From contig JARBJD010000698.1 of the NCBI GenBank assembly GCA_033064195.1, positions 1 to 22,431 of the forward strand: 22,431 bases of DNA, given 5' to 3'. The notes under the pieces were generated by a model. That model saw nothing but the letters and a program-made list of their open reading frames with translations, ran no database searches and was not told the origin of the DNA. The position numbers and the translations under genes were made by a program. The stretch comes from Blattamonas nauphoetae. Taxonomy: Eukaryota; Preaxostyla; Oxymonadida. Below are positions 1-8,205 of this stretch, piece by piece (positions within the stretch are counted from its first letter, which is position 1; each line of letters opens with the position of its first letter).

Positions 1-589
1 TGATTTTGGTCCACAAGTGAAGGTAGATCGGACTGGGAATCATGGATAGGGATAGAGCCAAGTTTGATGGAGTTCTGGAAAGAGAACACATAGTGACTGC
101 AGATTTTCGGTGAAGATCCGAGCGCGAGGTGGAAGTGGACGTTGAGGGTCTCTTCCTGAAATATACCTGAAGGGAATGGGAAGTTTCAGGTGAAAATAAT
201 CTAAAACTGAGTTGAATCGTCCCGGTGTCATCAAGGAGAACATCTTCACGTTCCAAGAGATTTGGACGTTTCATCAAGCTCAACCAAGAGTCCAAAGCAA
301 TCACTCCCTGTACAAACCACTCTAGAAGCGTCTAGAAAACAAGTAAGATTGCAGAAGTTCGACAAACAAGCCATACTTGGTCATGAGGTGGGCAATCGTT
401 CAGGCATCTCCAACTCACCACATCTGTGATTTTGGACGTCTTCGCTCTTGGATCCTCGGTATCGATTCGTTCAAGAGTATATGGATCGGTTGCAGTGACA
501 AGAGGATATGGAAAATGACCAAATGTTGAAGTGTAGAAATAGTCGTTGTATTCATGCATTGTTAATGAGATTATAGTTGATTTTGACAT
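1..589 (-). CDS. Kinase-like lineage-specific protein, C-terminal part cut by window edge
   Basis: Two exons join in frame. The ATG at 587-589 opens an exon to 377. A 45-base intron (332-376, GTATGG to TTTCTAG) follows, and the second exon stays open to base 1. After the splice the protein reads TLLEWFVQGVIALDSW and then LLEREDVLLDDTGTIQLSF. This has the rhythm of protein kinase subdomains VI-VII (helix, then a loop before a short beta strand) but lacks the HRD catalytic loop, so any kinase fold would be inactive. The segment resembles the one just after intron 1 of the gene at 8206 (LMEWFVEAVIG, then NIRIDSSSTIVI), suggesting one family. The first exon (71 codons before the splice) is rich in Thr, Asp and aromatics and is not recognised. 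Open frame continues upstream of the ATG to about 640 (VVYFQEMSK), so the true start may be in an earlier exon. Coding is likely; function is unknown. Confidence 0.5.
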
Positions 590-905
590 CTCTTGGAAGT
601 ATACTACGTTTTCCTGTGAATATCTCTGGAAGTATTTGACAAGATATCAATGGCTACGAGAAGAGAAGATGACAATTTTGAGAGACGAGAAAACACGGTC
701 AAGAAGTACAAAACGTGATGAAGTGGATGAATGAGAACCTTTGAGAGCAGAAGATGACAGAATACCTCGGAAATAACCTCGATTGGGGATAGAACGAGAG
801 GGATGAAACAAAGGTTCGATCACTTCCTAGTCCAAATGAGAGAATGATCATGTGATCACCTCTTGCCCGTTTACACATCACACATTTCTCACCCATCTCG
901 CTGTT
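590..905. other. Intergenic or 5' exon region, no gene supported
   Basis: This stretch separates the start of the minus-strand gene at 589 from the minus-strand stop at 906. A 65-codon minus ORF (699-896) is Phe/Ser-rich with no recognisable domain. Short AG acceptor-like tracts on the minus strand near 640-690 could belong to 5' exons of the left-hand gene. Nothing firmer is visible. Confidence 0.3.
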
Positions 906-2861
906 TCAGACCATTTCAGCCGAGTTTGAAGACAAAAGGAAGGGCGGGCGGATCAAGGGTTCGAAGAATGGTGGAGAGTGAAGTCCACGGGCTCTTTCCG
1001 CGCGTCGGCGATTTCTGATCTCCCGCTTCCATTGGCTCTTCATCCGCCGCCTTTCGGCTGTCTCCATCTCCTTCTTCCTTCGCATTTCGCGAGCCATTCT
1101 TTGCTCCTCCTCTTTCTCCTCCTGCCGTCTTCGTTCCCGCCTCTCTCCTCTCCCGCTCTTCCTTCCTCCGTTTTGCTTCCTCTTTCGCCTCTTCCTTCCG
1201 AATGTCCAGACTCCGCAGATTGCGTCGTCCCAAATCCCATTCTGCCCGGTTCCTTTCCTTCATCTGCAGAATCACTCGGTCGTCTTCACTTTCGCCAGAA
1301 CGCTTCTGTTCTGTGTTTCCATCGCTTCTGTTTTGCTCACAATCTCTGTCAGCCTCCTCTTCTGCCGCTTCAATTCTTGCCTCGAGATCTCGTCCACGCT
1401 GCATCCGCAGTGCCCGCATCCGATCCTCCATCTCCTTCACTTCGCTGTACGACATTTCAGACTGATCCCCACTGCAAACTCCTTTCCATTCGCCGCAGAA
1501 CAACAAGCTGCGCGTCGCTCTCCCGCTCATTCCGAGACGCCGGGCGCGACGTGGCTGTCGACACCACTCTGCTGTCCTTCTTCCGCGCATTGGCAGCGGA
1601 CCCATCCTTCCCTTCCGCGTGTGCACCAGACTCTCCCAGTTCGGCACGGTCACCACGTCTGGCCTCCCTTCCGCTTCTCCCGCTCAATCGGCGTCTGCAC
1701 AACCGCCGGCGAGCGCTGTCGGGCTGGCTGCTCGCCGATTTCGGAGAAAGATGGACAGACAGCGGCGAGCGCGTCTCGTCCTCGTCGTCCTCTTCCCAGC
1801 CCTCCCCGGCCGACCCACGCGACAGGTATCGCTCCTGGCCATCCCCAAACGCAGACCCATCGCCGAGCGGAGGAAGGGCGGAGAAGTGTTGGGCGGGTTC
1901 CTTTGATTCCATGCACCAGATTCTGCGAGACTCAGAACAAGACGCAACAAACATAGAAGCTCTCCCGGCTGTGCTTCTGCTTCAGCTTCACCTGGCTCAT
2001 CCGCTCCACAATCCGCCGCGGATACCCTCGCTCTTCCCGCAGCCGCGCGTTCAGCGAGTCGATCTTGGCTTGCACGTTCTAACGAGACACAGACACGAGA
2101 AAGAGCAACAAGGCCAAACCCTGATTTCATCCTCAACGTGGTCAGTCGCCGACAGCCGCAGGAGCAGAGCATGCTTCCGTTCTTCCAACTCAACTCGCGT
2201 GTCCACAAGCGACGAGATCGCTGCTTGTGTCTCCTCACACTTCTTCCCATACTCCTCCACATCCTTCCTCGCCTGCTTCTTCTCTTCTTCAATTCCTTCA
2301 GCTTCTCGTCGAGTGTCCGTTCCATCGCTTGAAGTCGCTCAAGATAAACACGAACCGTCTCGTGGTCCACCTCCAGCTGGCGTGTTTCTGCGTTGGACTG
2401 CAGATTCTGAACACGAATTAAGCAGAATCAGGGCACACCGCTTCCTCAAACACTTCTTCCACTTCTTTCTCAGCGTCGTGGAGGAACTTCTCCTTCGTCC
2501 GCGATATCTCCGAGAAATGCATGTTCACAGCATGCAGTGCTTCGAACTTTTGTTCAATTTCCCTCCTTTGTGTTTGTTTGTTATTCTCAATCTCGCTTTT
2601 CAGTTCGTCAATTCGAGCTTGAAGAACCGCATTCTCTGTTCTGAACCAATCACCAAAAGAGATAAAGGTCATCTAACTGCGGGGTAAGGAGCATACGAGT
2701 AGTCATGAGCCCTGAATCAGAATGATGAAGAAGAAAAGAGGCAAAGACTTTTCGAGCATCAATTCCAGACGACTCTCACGTTCTTGGACAGAACGCAGCT
2801 TGTGACGTTTGTCTTCCACCCGCTCCGAGATCTCATGGAACACTGAGTGGACATCGAGCAT
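906..2861 (-). CDS. Multi-exon coiled-coil protein
   Basis: The minus-strand gene starts at the ATG at 2859-2861 (MLDVHSVFHEISERVEDK) and ends at TGA 906-908. Four introns keep heptad-type sequence in register: 2641-2748 (108 bases), 2407-2438 (32), 2079-2119 (41) and 1923-1952 (30). Exons encode Glu/Lys/Gln-rich helices such as ARIDELKSEIENNKQ, ERLQAMERTLDEKLKE, KCEETQAAISSLVDTR and, near the end, KEEAKEEAKRRKEERE and MAREMRRKKEMETAERRRM. At least three slips between frames lack splice signals: near 2295, around 1400 and near 1140. Two more ultrashort introns (about 26-29 bases, near 1275 and 1465) are possible. The middle (about 1500-1920) is Arg/Ser/Gly-rich and its frame is uncertain. No domain beyond coiled coil is recognised. 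A cytoskeletal or axonemal role would be a guess. A long plus-strand ORF over the same bases is its shadow. Confidence 0.6.
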
Positions 2862-3009
2862 TCATTCAGAAACTGCTCAATTCTCAAAATGTGGGGATCT
2901 CAATTCCCATTATAATCGACAAACAGTTTCGTGTAATTCTCCCATTGTCGCACATCACAGTATATGTGTGAAGTGATTCAACTCTCTCCACAACAATCAC
3001 ACATTAACA
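2862..3009. promoter_or_regulatory. Shared divergent promoter region
   Basis: These 148 bases are all that separates the start of the minus-strand coiled-coil gene from the H2B ATG, so both promoters must fit here unless either gene has an unseen upstream exon. The sequence is AT-richer than the flanking exons and holds TATAAT (2911-2916) and TATATG (2961-2966). I cannot assign either as a core promoter element. Confidence 0.4.
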
Positions 3010-3370
3010 ATGTCCCAACCAGTGAAGAAAGACAAACCCGCAAAGACCGTGCCCGCTGACGGGGATAAAAGACGCGCGTCGGAAGCGCCACGAGACATAC
3101 TCGAGCTACATCTATCGCGTGCTGAAGTCGGTGCACCCGGAAACAGGCATCTCGAACCGCGCGATGGCGATCATGAACTCGTTCATCAACGACATCTTCG
3201 AGCGGATTGCGACAGAGGCGTCGCGGCTGGCTCGGTACAACGGACGCCACACGCTGACGTCGCGCGAGATCCAGACGGCAGTGCGGCTGATCCTGCCTGG
3301 GGAGCTTGCGAAGCACGCGGTGAGCGAGGGCACGAAGTCGGTGACGAAGTACATGTCAGCAGACAAGTGA
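3010..3370 (+). CDS. Histone H2B
   Basis: This is a nucleosome core histone that pairs with H2A. The N-terminal tail is short and basic ([18 protein letters not shown] at 3010-3063). The histone fold follows: [19 protein letters not shown] (alpha 1), [19 protein letters not shown] (alpha 2), [19 protein letters not shown] (alpha 3) and the signature C-terminal helix with [13 protein letters not shown], ending in TGA at 3368-3370. Length is about 119 residues, normal for protist H2B. The tail and fold lie in different frames. The slip falls near TCGGAAGCG (3079-3087), where removing one G of the GG pair gives a smooth RRASKRHETY. No intron fits there. A sequencing indel is likely because the rest of the protein is intact. 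The gene has no visible intron and is more GC-rich than its surroundings. Confidence 0.95.
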
Positions 3371-3381
3371 GGCGTCTTCCT

Positions 3382-3399
3382 TTGTGTTTCTGGACACAA
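3382..3399 (+). promoter_or_regulatory. Small hairpin just after the H2B stop codon
   Basis: TTGTGT, loop TTCTGG, then ACACAA forms a perfect 6-base-pair stem 11 bases after the H2B stop. Histone mRNAs of animals and many protists end in a 6-base-pair stem-loop bound by SLBP, but that consensus has a 4-base loop and a GGC-rich stem base, which this lacks. It may be a divergent histone 3' processing signal or chance. Confidence 0.25.
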
Positions 3400-4750
3400 C
3401 CACACTTCACCAGCTTCTCTTCATTCAGCCCTTCTTCTTCAAGCTGTGGTCAAGTTGTTCAACGTGGAATTTGTGGGAAACAGCGGTTTTGGTGTTGGAG
3501 TGTTTTGCTTTATTCTGGTGCAATATAGTGTGAAATTGGAATTTAGCTGCGATGAAGGAAGGGTCAATTCGTCGAATGGACACTGAATGAGATTCTTTGC
3601 TTTTCGACGTGAACCAACTTGGTAGAGGAGACTTGTCGACCTGATCGAGATTTCACCTCAAACGCCAATGAAACAGCTGGTCTGATCAGTAAGTTTCCGA
3701 GATAGGAACAAGAGGCCCAAATATATCTTTGAAATTCTCGAACGAGAGTTTGATTGTCGAATCTGTTTTGGTAAAACTGGATGTTGGAAAAGCACTGCAT
3801 GGTGTGGTTCAACGAAAGAGTTGCATCCTTCTGCATCTCACATCTCATAGAACCCTTCAGATCTGATCGTCATCTTCTCAGCTCGTTCTTCCTCCGTCGA
3901 ATTCGGCTCCGCTGTTGTCGAGCTTCTTGTGCAGCTATCTCCTGACTGCTCCGGTCTACCACATTCCAAACAAAGAGATGGATGCGGAGAATGCGGGATT
4001 AGGAAGTCATGAGGTGAGAGACGTTCTCATGAGGGATAAACTGTAGTTTTGGGAGCATTGGGGTTCTCTTTCCAAGTCCGACTTGATTCACGCTCGTGAG
4101 AACTCAGTCACGAGATGTTGTTCAAAATAATCCATCCTCTTTCAATATGTGTGCATATGTTGGAATTTCTGTCATTTTGACTTGGTTGTCCGAGTTTGTT
4201 GTCGAAAGGTTCAGAAATCAGCGATCGATGAACGGTCTTTCCTGATTGGCGGATTTTCCATTATTCTTGTTATAATCTCGCTGGATAACCCGTTTGAGAG
4301 ACAAAATGATGCTTTTCATCTCTAAATCTGATCAAACCAACCTTTGTTCTTTTCTCTCCTGATTCAAGACTTCACCAATCGACGTCTTTTTTCCAACTCT
4401 CATCATCACTGACGCGATAATATCAAGGGATATTCATAGATACGTTCCGAGTCCATCCAAAATAGGATTGTTTTCGGAATCGTCATTGAACACGACATCT
4501 CAGGAATCAAATCGTTTTGTGTGTCTTTTCATCCTCTACCTTTGGCATGTTAATTGGATTGGACGGTGCCAGCGTTGGACTGGACAATTGACTTCGATTG
4601 GAAATTCAATTTTGATCCTGTTCATTTTACTCTCATTCCATATATTTGTTTCCTTTCACTTGAAAATGAGAAGAGTCTGTTGAAAATCAGCGAAATGGTG
4701 AGAATCCGATGATACTCTTCTTCTAGTGACGAGTTGCTTGATCCACCCAC

Positions 4751-4780
4751 CATTGGACGTCATTGGATGTCATTGGACAT
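4751..4780 (+). repeat. Tandem decamer, three copies
   Basis: CATTGGACGT, CATTGGATGT and CATTGGACAT are three head-to-tail 10-base copies differing only at positions 8 and 9. The core TTGGAC recurs at 4575, 4856 and 4870 and near 8050, so it belongs to a scattered motif family. Confidence 0.8.
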
Positions 4781-4865
4781 TTCGCTGATACTTTTGTTCT
4801 GATGTCTTCTCAATTAGTGCATACCGTTTTTGAAGTTTTCAAAGAGTCGGCAAAATTGGACTGTC

Positions 4866-4897
4866 CGATTGGACATCCAGTCCTGGACGTCCAATCG
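4866..4897. repeat. Near-perfect 32-base palindrome
   Basis: CGATTGGACATCCAG and its inverted copy CTGGACGTCCAATCG are 15 bases each, separated by only TC, with one mismatch. It is built from the same TTGGAC core as the nearby tandem decamer. It could be a dimeric protein-binding site, a cruciform, or the remnant of an element end. Confidence 0.8.
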
Positions 4898-5401
4898 ACA
4901 TCTATATAGGGTCACAGTTGCTTCTCCATTTCGATGTTGGTGTGATATTACCACCCATCTCTCACTTTTGATTAGTCTTAGACCTCATCACTTTGTTTGA
5001 GCGAGGTAGTGCCTTCATCTCTGCATTTTGCTTCCCTGGATGTGACCAAACTCAGAACAGTTTGAGTCGCCGTTGATCGTGTTTTCTCTCCTTATTTTCA
5101 ATTTCTAGCCACTTCCTTCACTTTTTCTCTCCATCTCTTGCAGGAACAGGGTGCTCATTCATCCACAAGCGAGAAAGCTGCACAACCGCAATTTCAGTCT
5201 TCTTCTCCTCTGAGAAGAAATGAACAACTGTCATCGAATTGGTAGAAAATGGACTCAGAGTATTTTCAAAGGAACCTCCAAGACGACGGGCATATTGTTC
5301 CCCAATATACACTAGGATGGGAGATCTGTTGCCATCGGTTTGCATCTCTTGCTTATTCATTTTTTGACATTTTTCATCATCTTTGACCCTCCTCATTCAT
5401 A

Positions 5402-5930
5402 TAGTGGAAATTTAACCCGATACTTTAATTTAACCCGATACTTTTCTTCCTTTATTTCCAATCCATAACCCATAACTTTTGTCCCACCATTTCCGGTTGG
5501 ATATCTACCCTCCCCATCAATCACTTGAGGTAGAAATCGAACCTCCAAAATAGGATCCCGGGTGGGGTCTCCTATTTAGGAGCCTTTTTCTAATTTTTGA
5601 CCCTTTTTGGCTCCCAAATAGGAGGTCCTTAACATTTAAGCTTAGGAAAGCCGAACTTCACGACCACTTTTCTCCACGCCTGTTCATGATTTTCAATCCC
5701 AGTTCATTTCTGGTGATTTGGGATGGTTTTCTCTCAAAATGACAATTTTTGAAAATGAAAATCCTGGGGATCTGGGTGGAAATTTAGGGTGAAATATTGA
5801 TTTACCTGTATAACAAGCTTAGGATCTTGAAAACTTGTTTTGATCATATCTCCACAACCAAACATGATCCAGACATGAAACTTTTACCAATATGGATGTT
5901 TTGTTGAGAAGTATTTTTCGGAAAATTTTG
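5402..5930 (+). repeat. Left inverted arm of the fold-back element
   Basis: This pairs with 6175-6721. The outer end carries two direct copies of TTTAACCCGATACTTT 18 bases apart (5411 and 5429), possibly transposase-binding sites. Further in are three variants of a CTCCTATTTAGG-type motif: 5541-5558, 5567-5584 (GTCTCCTATTTAGGAGCC, itself palindromic) and 5611-5628. Pairing ends after GGAAAATTTTG at 5930. Confidence 0.9.
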
Positions 5931-6174
5931 AGAATTTTCGAAGACCTCCTATTTTGGCACTTTATGGTTTTTCCGTGTTTTCTCAGAATCTCCACCTCCA
6001 TCTCACTCTCTGAGAACGAATCTGTCGAAAATGATGATTTGGATTGATTCTGATGGTGTCTCCACCATTTTGACGGAATTTGGAGACTGGTGCATCATCC
6101 CATGTCAAGTGACAGCTCTCATTTAGAACCAAGGTTAAAAGAAAAAAATATCTCAACTGCCGCAAGGGATTTTT
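5931..6174. other. Unpaired loop of the fold-back element
   Basis: This 244-base unique centre has no coding signature. It begins with another CTCCTATTTTGG motif (5947-5957) like those in the arms. Confidence 0.7.
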
Positions 6175-6721
6175 CAAAATTTTCCGAAAAATACTTCTCA
6201 ACAAAACATCCATATTGGTAAAAGTTTCATGTCTGGATCATGTTTGGTTGTGGAGATATGATCAAAACAAGTTTTCAAGATCCTAAGCTTGTTATACAGG
6301 TAAATCAATATTTCACCCTAAATTTCCACCCAGATCCCCAGGATTTTCATTTTCAAAAATTGTCATTTTGAGAGAAAACCATCCCAAATCACCAGAAATG
6401 AACTGGGATTGAAAAATCATGAACAGGCGTGGAGAAAAGTGGTCGTGAAGTTCGGCTTTCCTAAGCTTAAATGTTAAGGACCTCCTATTTGGGAGCCAAA
6501 AAGGGTCAAAAATTAGAAAAAGGCTCCTAAATAGGAGACCCCCCGGGGATCCTATTTTGGAGGTTCGATTTCTACCTCAAGTGATTGATGGGGAGGGTAG
6601 ATATCCAACCTGAAATGGTGGGACCCAAAAGTTATGGGTTCCGAGAAATATGGGATGGATGGAAACAGGGTCCAAAAATGAGTATCGGGTTAAATTAAAG
6701 TATCGGGTTAAATTTCCACTA
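6175..6721 (-). repeat. Right inverted arm of the fold-back element
   Basis: This is the inverse of the left arm. The stretch 6175-6560 matches almost base for base. The outer part (6560-6690) has diverged through small insertions and substitutions, then the last 45 bases match exactly again. The conserved tips and core suggest a fairly young copy whose outer arms were partly rearranged. Confidence 0.9.
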
Positions 6722-6764
6722 TATCTTCACATTCGACATATAGATCGGGAGTTAAGGGAGATTT

Positions 6765-7337
6765 GAGCAGATAGCAAAACAGGCCGAGGCGAAGAGGCAA
6801 GAATCAGAGGAAGTGGTAGCTAGGAATATGGAATCAGATGATGAGAAGAAAGATTCGAAGACAGTTGTGATTCCAAAGGAAGTGAAGTCTCCAGAACCCA
6901 GCCAGAACAAGATTGAACAAGAACACACGTGGTTGCACTTGTTGCAACTCTAACTGATCAAACGATGGCCGAATCAATCGGTGAAGAAAATAAGGAATCA
7001 ACAAAACAAGTCGAGAAGAAAGAAGAACCGAAAGTTCAGGACAATGAAATACTTTGCGAAAACAATGGAAGAGAAGAATGTATCATCGATACAAAGTTTG
7101 TCAGAATGAATTCCCAGAAATTTCATCTCATCTTCATTGTCCTCTCAAGAGATATCTCCGTTCTTCATAATCTTTCACATTCTCCACATTGATCCTTCTT
7201 CTTTTTCTCCTTAACCTCCAGAATTCAACATTTCCCCACACGACAATGCTCCAACGAAGTCAACGTCGTTGAACACAGCTTCTTCAACCGGGTATTCTTC
7301 ACAATCGCTTTCATCAAGGCCTTCCTCTAAATCATGA
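6765..7337 (+). CDS. End of a low-complexity Glu/Lys-rich, then Ser/Thr-rich protein
   Basis: The plus frame from 6765 reads EQIAKQAEAKRQESEEVVAR and continues acidic and basic to about 6925. It then continues in another frame (TMAESIGEENKES, then EKKEEPKVQDNEIL) to about 7120, after a slip near 6930 or an unrecognised short intron. A long pyrimidine tract ending CTCCAG at 7221 is a convincing acceptor. The exon after it encodes NISPHDNAPTKSTSLNTA and a Ser-rich end, closing at TGA 7335-7337. The likely product is a mostly disordered protein tail with no catalytic domain visible. The start is unknown; the fold-back element ends only 43 bases upstream, so upstream exons, if any, lie beyond it. 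Confidence 0.4.
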
Positions 7338-8205
7338 TCACACTTGTTAACGGTCTCACCTACTCTTTTTGGTCATACACAGACACCCTGGACTGAATTT
7401 GTGTTCTGGTCTCTTCGAACTCGGCGTATTTCTACTTGTGTATGGCCCTGATGATCACACTTGCGAAAATCGGAAAGGAGGGAATCAAAGATTCTTGGAC
7501 GCTCGCTTCGATCTGAACAGGGAGTGACGGTGAATGAAAAGCAAACAAGGAAGGGATGCGAGGAAGAACGAACATAGACGCGCTGTTGATGTTTGTAAGA
7601 TCTCAACCAGCCCTAAAATAGACTGAGCCAATCGTCGAAGGAAATTCAGAAGAATCACAACAAGCTGAAGGTCGGCTGCCGTATCTTTGTCTTCTTTTCA
7701 CTTAATTCGTCACTAATCACACTGTTTTGCCTTGTGTCATTTTACCAGCCAGGTTCTGATATCCACCCTCGCCATATCAATTATTCCATCTTTAAGATCA
7801 TTGCTGCAAGAATATGTTTGTAGAATTGATAATTCGAGGAGAAAAGGATGTGGTTTGGAATGATCATCCCATTTCCATCCGATAATTCAGTTCTCCGGAC
7901 ACAATTGACCTCAATCTGCAGAAATATCTCTAATCTGCCCACAGAACACCTTCCCTTGTCGTTTCGAGTCATTTTGTTGCAATGACTTGGATTTCACCCA
8001 TTGCCCGGTTTTATGAACTCCCTCGGCTCCTAAATAGGAGACTGGACATTGGACTGGACATTGCCACCTCGACTGGACACAGCTTAACAGGCCAACTCTA
8101 CCTTCATCGATTTCACCATCTTTTGTTGTTTTCACCTCTTTCATCACTCATTTTCAGGACTTTTTTTGATCCAGAACAAGGCGCTTCTGATTATCAAAAC
8201 TTTGA
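7338..8205. other. Spacer without a supported gene
   Basis: Short hydrophobic frames occur on the plus strand near 7370-7480 (for example AYFYLCMALMITLAKIG), but in-frame stops break them and they match nothing known to me. At 8025-8042 there is an isolated 18-base match to the inner motif of the fold-back arms, followed by TTGGAC-type repeats. Confidence 0.3.
8025..8080. repeat. Isolated fold-back motif joined to TTGGAC repeats
   Basis: GGCTCCTAAATAGGAGAC (8025-8042) is the inverse of the palindromic motif at 5567-5584 and identical to its partner in the right arm. It runs straight into ACTGGACATTGG and ACTGGACATTGC (8041-8064) and another GACTGGACAC at 8071. The two motif families seen separately at 4.7-4.9 kb and 5.4-6.7 kb therefore meet here. 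Confidence 0.7.

Larger units (their letters stand above)
3400..5400. other. Intergenic region without a supported gene
   Basis: No conserved protein is visible. A 94-codon minus ORF (3564-3848), a 71-codon plus ORF (4468-4683) and a 92-codon minus ORF (5118-5396) have no recognisable domain. A good acceptor (pyrimidine tract ending at CAG, 5144) precedes a plus frame starting EQGAHSSTSEKAAQPQFQ. This could be an upstream exon of the low-complexity gene at 6765, which would put the fold-back element in an intron. That is speculative. Repeated TTGGAC motifs occur between 4556 and 4897. Confidence 0.3.
5402..6721. mobile_element. Non-autonomous fold-back (long terminal inverted repeat) DNA element
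   Basis: The 1.3-kb element has long inverted arms and encodes no protein. It starts TAGTGGAAATTTAACCCG and ends with the exact inverse. A TA on each side (5400-5401 and 6722-6723) is a likely target duplication, although the palindromic ATAT at the edges leaves the exact border open by two bases. A TA duplication with long arms fits a MITE or fold-back derivative of a Tc1/mariner-like or similar cut-and-paste element; the family is not proven. The longest frames inside (5819-6001 and 5983-6213, minus) are arm and loop sequence without domains. Arm similarity is very high in the inner 400 bases and lower in the outer 70-130, where small indels occur. Confidence 0.85.

Noticed and set aside
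800-830. Possible tRNA B-box (AGGTTCGATCAC)
   Set aside because: No A-box or cloverleaf can be drawn around it.
978-2687. 569-codon plus-strand ORF, the longest in the window
   Set aside because: It is the antisense shadow of the minus-strand coiled-coil gene: Glu/Lys-rich helices read backwards give its Ser/Phe/Leu-rich sequence. The minus strand has matching introns and heptads.
3564-3848. 94-codon minus ORF
   Set aside because: No domain, no splice partner and no composition signal; its length is not surprising by chance in this amount of sequence.
5118-5396. 92-codon minus ORF ending next to the fold-back element
   Set aside because: No recognised family; a competing plus-strand exon with a good acceptor overlaps it. 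Left undecided in the spacer entry.
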